Positions 56,624 to 64,000 of a DNA stretch of 64,000 bases are shown one piece after another; within the stretch, counting starts at the first letter, position 1, and every line of letters begins with the position of its first letter. This DNA comes from Aeromonas popoffii. GTDB taxonomy: Bacteria > Pseudomonadota > Gammaproteobacteria > Enterobacterales > Aeromonadaceae. The DNA is taken from assembly GCF_000820025.1 (NCBI RefSeq), contig NZ_CDBI01000014.1, forward strand, positions 62,001 to 126,000, in the 5' to 3' direction. Position numbers and translations under genes: made by a program. The notes below the pieces were generated by a model. The model saw only the letters and a list, made by a program, of their open reading frames with translations, was not told where the DNA came from and did not search any database.

Positions 56624-57241
56624 ATGATTTCTAAACAGTTCTTCCACACGCTGCAGGCCAAGGTTCGCGAGGCGGAGCTGGAAACGGATGCTGAACTGGT
56701 CACAGTGCTGGCGCCAGCCAGTGACGGTTATCGCTATATTCCCACCCTGTGGGCGGCGCTGATTGCCATGCTCACCCCCCTGCTGGTGTTTGAGCTCGGC
56801 TTCTGGCTCGGCTGGTACGAGATCCTGCTAGCACAGTGGTCGGTGTGGCTGCTGCTGAGCATATTGTTCCACTGGACCCCCATCAAGATGTATCTGATCC
56901 CGAAGCAGGTACGCCAGCGCAGGGCGGCGCTGATGGCTCGCCTGCAGTTTGTCGAACAAGGGCTGCACCGCACTCGGGAACGGCTGGGGGTGCTGATCTT
57001 CGTCTCTGTGGCCGAACACTATGTGGAAATACTGGTGGATGACGGCATCGCCCAGCATATCGACAATGCCCTGTGGCAGGCGATCATCGACGACTTCACT
57101 CAACGGGTACGCAACCGGGAGGTGGAACAGGGATTCATCGAGTGCGTGGAGCGCACCCGCGCCATCCTGACCGATGCCTTCCCGGCGACCCGGGATCAGA
57201 ATGAGCTGCCCGACAGTCTGATCATCTTGGACAAGCCCTGA
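56624..57241 (+). CDS. Second TPM-domain protein
   Basis: 205 residues, no signal peptide. An N-terminal helical part (FFHTLQAKVREAELETDAELVTVLAPASDGY), two hydrophobic segments (about 40-80) and a TPM-like half with LGVLIFVSVAEHYVEILVDDGIAQHI. It completes a lemA-TPM-TPM operon, 29 bases after the previous gene. Function unknown; the pair may act together on the LemA lipoprotein. Confidence 0.83.
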   Translation: MISKQFFHTLQAKVREAELETDAELVTVLAPASDGYRYIPTLWAALIAMLTPLLVFELGFWLGWYEILLAQWSVWLLLSILFHWTPIKMYLIPKQVRQRRAALMARLQFVEQGLHRTRERLGVLIFVSVAEHYVEILVDDGIAQHIDNALWQAIIDDFTQRVRNREVEQGFIECVERTRAILTDAFPATRDQNELPDSLIILDKP

Positions 57242-57317
57242 TCAGGTTTAAAAAACCGGCATTCTGTTCAAGGGATAGGCATTCGATAAAGATTATGAAA
57301 AATAAGGGGAAAAATGG

Positions 57318-57346
57318 TTGACCCTGGCAGCCCTTTCCCCTAAATT
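57318..57346 (+). promoter_or_regulatory. tRNA-Ser promoter (second copy)
   Basis: -35 TTGACC (57318-57323), 17-base spacer, -10 TAAATT (57341-57346), then ACGCCCC. The -10, discriminator and next 16 bases are the same as in front of the minus-strand tRNA-Ser. Confidence 0.85.
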
Positions 57347-57418
57347 ACGCCCCGTTCCAGCGCAACGGCGCGGCGAATGAAGTGTTGGCCAAACACGTTA
57401 AACCCTGGTCAAAAATTT

Positions 57419-57506
57419 GGTGAGGTGTCCGAGTGGCTGAAGGAGCACGCCTGGAAAGTGTGTATACGGCAACGTATCGAGGGTTCGAATCCCTCCCTCA
57501 CCGCCA
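57419..57506 (+). tRNA. tRNA-Ser (anticodon GGA), second copy
   Basis: 88 bases including CCA, identical in sequence to the gene at 23537-23624. The leader from the promoter to the tRNA is also similar and includes a GTGTT/AACAC hairpin. A terminator follows 7 bases later. Confidence 0.97.
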
Positions 57507-57513
57507 AATCGCT

Positions 57514-57541
57514 AAGCCCGACCTAACTGGTCGGGCTTTTT
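57514..57541 (+). terminator. tRNA-Ser terminator
   Basis: Perfect 10-base arms AAGCCCGACC and GGTCGGGCTT with a 5-base loop, followed by TTT. Confidence 0.9.
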
Positions 57542-57830
57542 GCTTTGTGGCCTGCGCCATCTGCTCTCGACCGGCGAATGCTCTCCCCCTCCTCTCGCAA
57601 CACACCGGCATCCCCGCGGTGACATTCTCCCTATCAGGCGTCCTTGCCCACCTCGGTATGAGCATGCCTTGTTTCTCACCCTGCCCAGACCGGCGTTCCG
57701 CCCTGCGCCGTAAAATATGTCCCCGCCGGACACGACCCTGATTTATTGCTCACCGATTGGATATCATTTTGAAAAACTGATACTTAAATAGCTACACTAG
57801 CCATTATCAATATCCAAGGACGTACAAAAA

Positions 57831-58589
57831 ATGAGCTTGATTGGCCTTGTTTTTGCAATAGTTTGTATCCTTGGCGGTAATATCATCGAGGGGGGCCATC
57901 CCAGCGCCCTGCTCGATCTGCCAGCCTTCCTCATAGTGATAGGCGGTACGATCGGTGCCGCACTGACCCAGTTTCCCTTCTCCGTCGTCGGTAAAACCTT
58001 CAAACGCTTCAAGTGGCTACTCTCCCCCCCCAAGCTCGACATGCTGGAACAGGCACAGTTGCTGGAGACCCTGGCCGGCAACGCCAGACGCAGCGGCATG
58101 CTGGCTCTGGAGGGGATGATCGACGATATCAAGGATCCCTTCCTGAAAAAAGGGGTACAAATGATGGTCGATGGCTACGAGAAAACCAAGATCCACGAGG
58201 TATTGGAAAACGAGATCGAGTTCGAGCATGAGGATCTCGAGCAGACCGTCAAATTCTATGAGGCCATGGGCGGCTACTGCCCGACAATGGGGATAGTGGG
58301 TGCGGTATTTGGCCTGATCCACGCCATGGGCCTGCTGGATGCCCCTGACAAGCTGGGGGGGGCCATCGCGGTGGCCTTCATCGCCACCATCTACGGGGTG
58401 GGTGCCGCCAACCTGATCTTTCTTCCCTTCGGTAACCGCTACAAGGGGTTTGCCCATGATATCCGCCACTACAAGGAGATGACCTTGACCGGTATCCTCT
58501 GCATCGTGGATGGCGAGTCGCAAGCCCGGTTACAAGTTACCCTCGAACCTTATCTGGGAGGCCATGGTGGCCAAAAAGAAAAAGCCTGA
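57831..58589 (+). CDS. MotA/PomA-family stator protein
   Basis: Ion-channel stator subunit A for flagellar rotation, 252 residues, four transmembrane segments. LIVIGGTIGAALTQFPFS, a cytoplasmic loop with GMLALEGMIDDIKDPFLKKGVQMMVDGYE, and YCPTMGIVGAVFGLIHAM match the family, nearest by eye to the MotC-type second stator. It overlaps its partner by 26 bases. Ion use (H+ or Na+) cannot be told from sequence. In Aeromonas two redundant polar stator sets are known; this may be the second. Confidence 0.88.
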   Translation: MSLIGLVFAIVCILGGNIIEGGHPSALLDLPAFLIVIGGTIGAALTQFPFSVVGKTFKRFKWLLSPPKLDMLEQAQLLETLAGNARRSGMLALEGMIDDIKDPFLKKGVQMMVDGYEKTKIHEVLENEIEFEHEDLEQTVKFYEAMGGYCPTMGIVGAVFGLIHAMGLLDAPDKLGGAIAVAFIATIYGVGAANLIFLPFGNRYKGFAHDIRHYKEMTLTGILCIVDGESQARLQVTLEPYLGGHGGQKEKA

Positions 58590-59442
58590 AGCGCCGGAAA
58601 ACCACGAACGCTGGCTGGTTTCCTATGCCGATTTCATGACCCTGCTGTTCGCCCTGTTCGTGGTGCTCTACTCCTTTGCCATGGCCAAACAGTCCGAGAC
58701 CCGGGTGCTGATCCAGGGCTTCATCGAGTCGCTGGGTAAAATCGGCCTCATCTCTCCACCGGCAGGCTCTCCTGTGATGCAGGGCGGCACCGGGATCCTG
58801 GAGCCCGAATCCAGGACGACCCCCAGCAGTCCGGATAAAGAGACTGTGCTGGAAAAAGAGGCACCGACCGCAGCGGCAGATCCCTTCAACGAAACCATAG
58901 GGGCCTCTGAGAAGCCGAGTGCCACCGAGGCATGGCCGCACAAGACCAAGGAACAAGAGTGGGTACAGGTCACCAAGAAGAAGCTCGAGCAGCAGCTCAA
59001 GGCACAGATTGAATCCAAGGATCTGGAGGTGGAGCAGCTTGGCAGCCAGCTGGTGATCCGCATCGGCGAGAAGGCGCTGTTTCCGGCCGATTCGGCCTTC
59101 CTGCAGCCCCAGTTCATCCCGCTGGTCAACAAGATCTCCGGCATACTGGCAGACATCCCGGGCAAGGTGGTGGTGACCGGCCACACAGACAACTCGCAGG
59201 CGCCGATAGAGCTCTATCGCAGCAACTGGGAGCTGTCAGTGCTGCGCTCGGCCTCCATCGTCCATACCCTGCTCACCAACCCCAAGCTGGATGCAACCAG
59301 GGTCATCGCTCAGGGGGTGGCCGATGCCCAGCCACGTTATGCCAACGACACGCCGGAGCATAGACAGGCCAACCGCCGGGTCGAGATCACCCTCTCCCAG
59401 GGCAAGGCCGCGGAAGAGGCGCTCCCCATCCTCAAACCATGA
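58564..59442 (+). CDS. MotB/PomB-family stator protein
   Basis: 292 residues. A short cytoplasmic N-terminus, one transmembrane helix (about 17-40) carrying the ion-binding aspartate D23 in SYADFMTLLFALFVVLYSF, a linker and an OmpA-like peptidoglycan-binding domain (about 155-285) with VTGHTDNSQAPIELYRSNWELSVLRSASI and RVIAQGVADAQP. The ATG at 58564 lies within the end of the A-subunit gene, preceded by GGGAGGCC. Forms the stator with the protein just upstream. Confidence 0.92.
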   Translation: MVAKKKKPEAPENHERWLVSYADFMTLLFALFVVLYSFAMAKQSETRVLIQGFIESLGKIGLISPPAGSPVMQGGTGILEPESRTTPSSPDKETVLEKEAPTAAADPFNETIGASEKPSATEAWPHKTKEQEWVQVTKKKLEQQLKAQIESKDLEVEQLGSQLVIRIGEKALFPADSAFLQPQFIPLVNKISGILADIPGKVVVTGHTDNSQAPIELYRSNWELSVLRSASIVHTLLTNPKLDATRVIAQGVADAQPRYANDTPEHRQANRRVEITLSQGKAAEEALPILKP

Positions 59443-59450
59443 TCAACACA

Positions 59451-59470
59451 CCCCGCCCTGCGGGGTTTTC
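59451..59470 (+). terminator. Stator operon terminator
   Basis: Arms CCCCGC and GCGGGG with a 3-base loop, followed by TTTTCTTT, 8 bases after the motB-type stop. Confidence 0.82.
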
Positions 59471-59756
59471 TTTGCACATCATCTTGCCAGACTTGCTCCT
59501 GTCATCCGACCCGTATCCCCTGCTCTCCTTTGTATGTCACGCCTAGGCAAACTCTGCTGAGCGCCCTTTTCCAGGTCTATTCTCGCCGTTGGAAATGATT
59601 CTCAAATGAGAAAATTGACATTGCTAGCAAAATACGATTTTCCTCCCGATGATTAATAATTAATCCTTTGAAATGACATGTAAATCAGTATGGAAGTGGC
59701 ATAATGCGTAACACCATTGTTAAGTCACATGATTAATTCGGTTAGGGAAAACCTAT
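59471..59756 (+). promoter_or_regulatory. nuo upstream region
   Basis: About 285 bases, AT-rich from about 59590. It holds a possible Fur-like sequence (59590-59604; TGAGAAT then ATTTCCA on the minus strand), TTGACA at about 59615 and GTTAA-type words near the nuoA start (about 59719-59745) that could be ArcA sites. None is certain. No gene was recognised. Confidence 0.4.
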
Positions 59757-60161
59757 ATGTTTGCTGATATCGCTGTCCAGCATTGGGCTTTTGCTATCTA
59801 TGTCGTTGCAGCCATTTGCCTGTGTCTGATCATGATAGGTCTGGCCGCCTTGCTGGGAGGCCGAGCCTACGGCCGAGCCAAAAACAAGCCCTTCGAGTCG
59901 GGCATAGATTCGGTTGGCAATGCCCGTCTGCGTTTCTCCGCCAAGTTCTACCTGGTCGCCATGTTCTTCGTCATCTTCGACGTCGAGGCCCTCTATCTGT
60001 TCGCCTGGTCCGTCTCCGTTCGGGAGAGTGGCTGGGTCGGCTTTATCGAAGCCACCATCTTTATCACTCTGCTGCTGGTAGGTCTTATCTACCTGTGGCG
60101 CATCGGCGCCCTCGACTGGGCACCAAAGAAACGCGCTCTGACTGACAAGAAGCCAGACTGA
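59757..60161 (+). CDS. nuoA: NADH-quinone oxidoreductase subunit A
   Basis: Membrane subunit of complex I, 134 residues, three transmembrane segments. [43 protein letters not shown] is the conserved NuoA loop and second helix with its acidic residues. AGGGAAA precedes the ATG. First gene of the operon. Confidence 0.97.
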   Translation: MFADIAVQHWAFAIYVVAAICLCLIMIGLAALLGGRAYGRAKNKPFESGIDSVGNARLRFSAKFYLVAMFFVIFDVEALYLFAWSVSVRESGWVGFIEATIFITLLLVGLIYLWRIGALDWAPKKRALTDKKPD

Positions 60162-60190
60162 ATGACCGATATTCCCTTTGAGGTTGCACC

Positions 60191-60865
60191 ATGAAGTACA
60201 CCCTGACCCGGATTGACCCGGATGCGCCAGTTGAGCGCTACCCCCAGGAACAACGCCAGACCGTCGATGATCCGCTGGCGCAACAGGCTGAACGCGGCAT
60301 CATGATGGGGCGTCTCGAGGAGGTGTTGCAAGACACCGTCAACTGGGGTCGCAAGAATTCCCTCTGGCCCTACAACTTCGGCATCTCCTGCTGCTACGTG
60401 GAGATGTGTACCGCCTTCACCTCTCCCCATGACGTAGCTCGCTTCGGGGCGGAAGTCATCCGTGCCTCGCCGCGTCAGGCCGATTTCATGGTGATAGCAG
60501 GGACGCCCTTCATCAAGATGGCGCCAGTCATTCAGCGCCTCTACGAGCAGCTGCTCGAACCCAAGTGGGTCATTTCCATGGGCGCCTGTGCCAACTCGGG
60601 CGGTATGTATGACATCTACTCCGTGGTACAGGGCGTGGACAAGTTCCTGCCGGTCGACGTCTACATTCCTGGCTGCCCGCCCCGTCCAGAGGCATTCCTG
60701 CAAGCCCTGATGTTGCTGCAAGACTCCATCGGCAAGGAGCGCCGCCCCCTCTCCTGGGTGGTGGGCGATCAGGGGATCTACCGTCCCCAGATGCAAGCCG
60801 AGAAGGAACGCAAGCGCGGCGAGCGGATCAACGTAACCAACCTGCGCACGCCGGATGAGATCTGA
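60191..60865 (+). CDS. nuoB: NADH-quinone oxidoreductase subunit B
   Basis: Peripheral-arm subunit carrying the N2 [4Fe-4S] cluster next to the quinone site, 224 residues. Cluster cysteines are seen in GISCCYVEM, a third in GACANSGG and the last in PGCPPRPE. The ATG follows GAGGTTGCACC. Ends 2 bases before nuoCD. Confidence 0.97.
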   Translation: MKYTLTRIDPDAPVERYPQEQRQTVDDPLAQQAERGIMMGRLEEVLQDTVNWGRKNSLWPYNFGISCCYVEMCTAFTSPHDVARFGAEVIRASPRQADFMVIAGTPFIKMAPVIQRLYEQLLEPKWVISMGACANSGGMYDIYSVVQGVDKFLPVDVYIPGCPPRPEAFLQALMLLQDSIGKERRPLSWVVGDQGIYRPQMQAEKERKRGERINVTNLRTPDEI

Positions 60866-60867
60866 TC

Positions 60868-62673
60868 ATGAAACTGACCCGAGAATTCCCCAGTAACTAC
60901 ACCATGGCCCAGTGGCAACCGGGCGATCACCAGGATGCCCAGGTAGTCGGCGAGCTGTTTGCCCACTTCGGCGCCGAGCGCTTCACCGTTCAGACCACCC
61001 GCACCGGCGTGCCTGTGCTCTGGCTCTCCCGCGAGCTGCTGCTGGACGTGATGGGCTTCTTGCGCAAGCTCCCCTCCCCGTTCGTCATGCTGTTTGATCT
61101 CAGCGCCACTGACGAGCGGATGCGTAGCCATCGCGACGGCCTGCCCGAGAGCGACTTCACCCTCTTCTATCACCTCATCTCCATCGACCGTAACGCCGAT
61201 GTGATGCTGAAGGTGCCGCTCAAAGAGAGCGATCTGAGCCTGCCAACCGTCAGCCGCCACTTCCCCAACGCCAACTGGTACGAACGGGAAGTGTGGGATC
61301 TGATGGGCATTCACTTCGATGGTCACCCCCATTTGACCCGCATCATGATGCCCAAAAGCTGGCAAGGACACCCGCTGCGTAAGGACTATCCGGCGCGCGC
61401 CACCGAATTCGATCCCTTCATGCTCGATACGGTCAAACAGGATCAGGAGCAGGATAACCTGCTGTTCAAACCCGAAGAGTGGGGCATGAACCGGGGCAAC
61501 GAGAACGAGGACTACATGTTCTTGAACCTCGGCCCGAACCACCCCTCCGCTCACGGCGCCTTCCGGCTGGTGCTGCAGCTCGATGGTGAGGAGATCCGCG
61601 ACTGCGTGCCAGACATCGGCTATCACCACCGTGGGGCCGAGAAGATGGGGGAGCGTCAGTCCTGGCACAGTTACATCCCCTATACCGACCGGGTCGAGTA
61701 CCTGGGTGGCGTCATGAACAACCTGCCTTATGTGCTGGCGGTCGAGAAGCTGGCGGGTATCAAGGTGCCCCACCGGGTCGACGTGATCCGGGTGATGCTG
61801 GCGGAGATGTTCCGTATCCAGAGCCACCTGCTGTTCCTCGGTACCTATATCCAGGACGTGGGTGCCATGACCCCCGTCTTCTTCACCTTCACCGATCGCC
61901 AAAAGATCTACACCATCATCGAAGCCATCACGGGCGCGCGCATGCACCCGGCCTGGTTCCGTATTGGTGGCGTGGCGCACGATCTGCCGGTGGGCTGGGC
62001 TCGTCTCATCCAGGAGAACCTGCTGGACTGGCTGCCCAAGCGACTGATGGATTACGAGAAGGCTGCCATGCGCAACAGCATCTTGCGCGGCCGCACTATA
62101 GGCGTCGCCTCCTACACCACAGAGCAGGCATTGGCGTGGGGCGTCACAGGGGGCGGTCTGCGCGCCACCGGCCTCAACTTCGACGTGCGCAAATGGCGCC
62201 CTTATTCGGGCTACGATCAGTTCGAATTCGAGGTGCCAGTCGGTGCCAATGGCGATGTTTACGACCGTGGCATGATACGCCTCGAAGAGATGCGCCAGAG
62301 CCTGCGTATCATAGATCAGTGTGTGAAGAACATGCCGGCTGGGCCATTCAAGGCAGATCACCCGCTCACCACACCACCGCCCAAAGATCGCACCCTGCAA
62401 GACATCGAGACCCTGATCACCCACTTCCTGCAAGTGTCCTGGGGCCCGGTAATGCCAGCCGCCGAATCCTTCCAGATGATAGAGGCGACCAAGGGGATCA
62501 ACAGTTATTACCTGACCAGCGATGGCTCTACCATGAGCTACCGGACCCGGATCCGCACCCCGAGCTTTGCTCACCTGCAACAGATCCCCTCGGTGATCAA
62601 AGGCAGCATGGTGTCGGATCTCATCGCCTACCTGGGCAGTATCGATTTCGTTATGTCGGATGTGGATCGTTGA
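60868..62673 (+). CDS. nuoC: NADH-quinone oxidoreductase subunit CD (fused)
   Basis: Fusion of NuoC (about 1-190, with [20 protein letters not shown]) and NuoD (about 210-601, beginning [15 protein letters not shown] and containing [15 protein letters not shown]). 601 residues, as in other gammaproteobacteria with the fused form. The NuoD half binds quinone near NuoB. It ends [13 protein letters not shown], the family's usual C-terminus. Confidence 0.97.
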   Translation: MKLTREFPSNYTMAQWQPGDHQDAQVVGELFAHFGAERFTVQTTRTGVPVLWLSRELLLDVMGFLRKLPSPFVMLFDLSATDERMRSHRDGLPESDFTLFYHLISIDRNADVMLKVPLKESDLSLPTVSRHFPNANWYEREVWDLMGIHFDGHPHLTRIMMPKSWQGHPLRKDYPARATEFDPFMLDTVKQDQEQDNLLFKPEEWGMNRGNENEDYMFLNLGPNHPSAHGAFRLVLQLDGEEIRDCVPDIGYHHRGAEKMGERQSWHSYIPYTDRVEYLGGVMNNLPYVLAVEKLAGIKVPHRVDVIRVMLAEMFRIQSHLLFLGTYIQDVGAMTPVFFTFTDRQKIYTIIEAITGARMHPAWFRIGGVAHDLPVGWARLIQENLLDWLPKRLMDYEKAAMRNSILRGRTIGVASYTTEQALAWGVTGGGLRATGLNFDVRKWRPYSGYDQFEFEVPVGANGDVYDRGMIRLEEMRQSLRIIDQCVKNMPAGPFKADHPLTTPPPKDRTLQDIETLITHFLQVSWGPVMPAAESFQMIEATKGINSYYLTSDGSTMSYRTRIRTPSFAHLQQIPSVIKGSMVSDLIAYLGSIDFVMSDVDR

Positions 62674-62735
62674 GTAACCGCTGTTACTAAACAACCGTTA
62701 CGCGACAAAAAGGACAAGCCACAAAAGGTTAAGCC

Positions 62736-63278
62736 ATGAGCCAGCAATGTCAGTGCCAAAACAATCAGACCCCGCAGGGGCAGAGTTCGTGCCAGGGCAA
62801 GGGGGACGGCTTCGTCCTGAGCCAGGCCGAACGCGATGCCATCAGGCATGAGATACACCACTACGAAGATCCCCGCGCCGCCAGCATAGAAGCACTCAAA
62901 ATAGTGCAGCAGGCTCGCGGTTGGGTACCGGACGGTGCCATCCATGCCATCGCTGCCGAACTCGGCATTCCCGCCAGCGACGTGGAAGGGGTTGCCACTT
63001 TCTACAGCCAGATCTTCCGCCAGCCGGTCGGGCGCCACATCATCCGGGTCTGTGACAGCATGGTCTGTTACATCAACGGCCACGAAGAGCTGCTGGCCGG
63101 CCTCAAGGAAGTGATGGACTTGGCCCCCGGCCAGACCAGCGCCGACGGCCGCTTCACCCTGCTGCCCGTCTGCTGCCTCGGCAACTGTGACAAAGGACCG
63201 GCGCTGATGATCGACGACGACACCTATGGCGGGCTCGATGCTATCAGCCTGCTCAAGACCCTGGAGGCCTACCCATGA
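62736..63278 (+). CDS. nuoE: NADH-quinone oxidoreductase subunit E
   Basis: [2Fe-2S] subunit of the NADH-oxidising module, 180 residues. Ligands are in CDSMVC and CCLGNCDKGP. HHYEDPRAASIEALKIVQ and GVATFYSQIFRQPVG are strongly conserved. The N-terminus is unusual: about 25 residues with three cysteines (MSQQCQCQ...SSCQGKG) precede the family start. AAAAGGTTAAGCC lies before the ATG. Its stop overlaps a 24-codon frame leading to nuoF. Confidence 0.96.
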   Translation: MSQQCQCQNNQTPQGQSSCQGKGDGFVLSQAERDAIRHEIHHYEDPRAASIEALKIVQQARGWVPDGAIHAIAAELGIPASDVEGVATFYSQIFRQPVGRHIIRVCDSMVCYINGHEELLAGLKEVMDLAPGQTSADGRFTLLPVCCLGNCDKGPALMIDDDTYGGLDAISLLKTLEAYP

Positions 63279-63349
63279 GTCTTCACAAGGGCAATCTGCC
63301 CATGCGCCTTGAACGGTACAAGACCCCGGAGGCCAATCTATGTCCATGA
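63275..63349 (+). CDS. Small overlapping ORF between nuoE and nuoF
   Basis: A 24-codon frame starts with an ATG overlapping the nuoE stop (ATGA) and ends 10 bases inside nuoF. It contains the GGAGG that serves nuoF. It may keep ribosomes moving from nuoE to nuoF, or be accidental. Confidence 0.25.
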   Translation: MSLHKGNLPMRLERYKTPEANLCP

Positions 63350-64000
63350 GCCCACGGCCGACCACGCCCCTGGCCTCCATCGGCACGGCCAACCTGATCG
63401 CACGCACCCCCGAAACCCATCCGCTCACCTGGCGGCTGCGTGACGACGGCCAGCCGGTCTGGCTGGATGAATACCAGAGCAAGCAGGGCTATGAGGCGGC
63501 CCGCAAAGCCCTTGGCCAGATGAGCCCGGATGAGATTGTCGGCACCGTCAAGGATGCCGGCCTCAAGGGCCGCGGTGGCGCAGGCTTCTCCACCGGCGTG
63601 AAGTGGGGCCTGATGCCCAAAGACGAGAGCATGAACATCCGTTACCTGCTCTGCAACGCCGACGAGATGGAGCCGAATACCTACAAGGATCGGCTGCTGA
63701 TGGAGCAGCTGCCCCACCTGCTGATCGAGGGGATGATCATCTCCGCCAAGGCTCTCAAGGCCTATCGCGGCTACATCTTCCTGCGTGGCGAGTACGTGGA
63801 TGCCGCCATCAACCTGCGCCGGGCCGTAGAAGAGGCAAAAGCCGCCGGCCTGCTCGGCAAGAACATTCTCGGCTCGGGTTTTGACTTCGAGCTGTTCGTC
63901 CACACCGGTGCGGGTCGTTACATCTGCGGCGAGGAGACGGCACTCATCAACTCCCTGGAGGGACGCCGTGCCAACCCGCGCGCCAAGCCTCCCTTCCCCG
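63340..64000 (+). CDS. nuoF: NADH-quinone oxidoreductase subunit F (3' end outside window)
   Basis: FMN- and NADH-binding subunit; the first 220 codons are present and the frame is open at the window edge. [15 protein letters not shown], the NADH-binding [33 protein letters not shown] and the FMN region [21 protein letters not shown] are seen. Where E. coli has EPGTYKDR this protein has EPNTYKDR. The N-terminus before RTPETHP is about 18 residues longer than in E. coli. GGAGG lies 8 bases before the ATG. Confidence 0.96.
   Translation, partial: MSMSPRPTTPLASIGTANLIARTPETHPLTWRLRDDGQPVWLDEYQSKQGYEAARKALGQMSPDEIVGTVKDAGLKGRGGAGFSTGVKWGLMPKDESMNIRYLLCNADEMEPNTYKDRLLMEQLPHLLIEGMIISAKALKAYRGYIFLRGEYVDAAINLRRAVEEAKAAGLLGKNILGSGFDFELFVHTGAGRYICGEETALINSLEGRRANPRAKPPFP

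Noticed and set aside
57760-57815. Possible sigma-28 promoter before the stator genes
   Set aside because: GCCATTAT resembles the -10 element, but the -35 region 11 bases upstream does not match.
60778-62694. Long open frame of 638 codons opposite nuoCD
   Set aside because: An antisense shadow of nuoCD; histidine-rich translation with no domain.

Overview
The window looks like a chromosomal segment of a GC-rich gammaproteobacterium, most probably Aeromonas or a close relative. The reasons are enterobacterial gene orders (cmk-rpsA-ihfB-lapA-lapB-pyrF, nuoA-B-CD-E-F with fused nuoCD, hybOABCDE) combined with Vibrio/Aeromonas-type genes: a rhombosortase, a lysine-riboswitch-controlled NhaC-family transporter, a MotA/MotB-type stator pair outside any flagellar cluster, and a second chemosensory operon. 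No insertion sequence, prophage or CRISPR array was seen.

Layout. 1-4854 (minus): a five-gene Nik/Dpp-type ABC importer, its last gene cut by the window edge. 4970-11044 (minus): the complete hydrogenase-2 operon hybOABCDE, preceded by an AT-rich regulatory region with a perfect FNR box and a NarL/NarP-like site. 11740-21732 (plus): a chemosensory operon, cheY-STAS-cheA-mcp-cheW-cheR-cheB-(REC-EAL)-mcp. 22174-29079: alr, a tRNA-Ser(GGA) with a truncated relic beside it, a YbjN-like gene, a DUF1704 metallopeptidase-like gene, tdk, an L-box-controlled transporter and hns. 29144-38765: cobalamin adenosyltransferase, DUF3820, queE, queC, a DTW-domain gene, rrtA, pyrF, lapBA, ihfB, rpsA, cmk, ribA. 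38842-49808: regulators (cysB, an ynfL/ynfM-like pair, another LysR), nfsA, a GGDEF-EAL protein, and a two-gene REC-CheC plus PAS module. 49864-57241: ltaE, an SDR, an HTH regulator, an aldo/keto reductase, an RRM protein, mepA, and a lemA-TPM-TPM operon. 57318-64000: a second identical tRNA-Ser(GGA), the stator pair and the start of the nuo operon.

How the genes fit together. Hydrogenase-2 needs nickel; the importer lies directly downstream in the same direction, so I infer that it feeds HybC maturation (the protease HybD and chaperone HybE are encoded in the operon). The FNR box is correctly spaced for a class II promoter, so hydrogen oxidation should be switched on without oxygen. The chemosensory operon has adaptation enzymes and a receptor with a C-terminal CheR/CheB tether-like pentapeptide. 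It has no cheZ or cheD, and it ends with a REC-EAL protein, which suggests that phosphoryl flow reaches c-di-GMP turnover. A separate REC-CheC/PAS pair may act as a phosphatase or sink for such a system.

Nothing here is certainly a new system. The best candidates for follow-up are the REC-CheC/PAS pair, the STAS/REC-EAL chemosensory operon, the tRNA-Ser relic with its conserved leader hairpin, the hyb-nickel supercluster with its predicted FNR/Nar control, and the duplicated, stop-interrupted gene end in the ABC operon.
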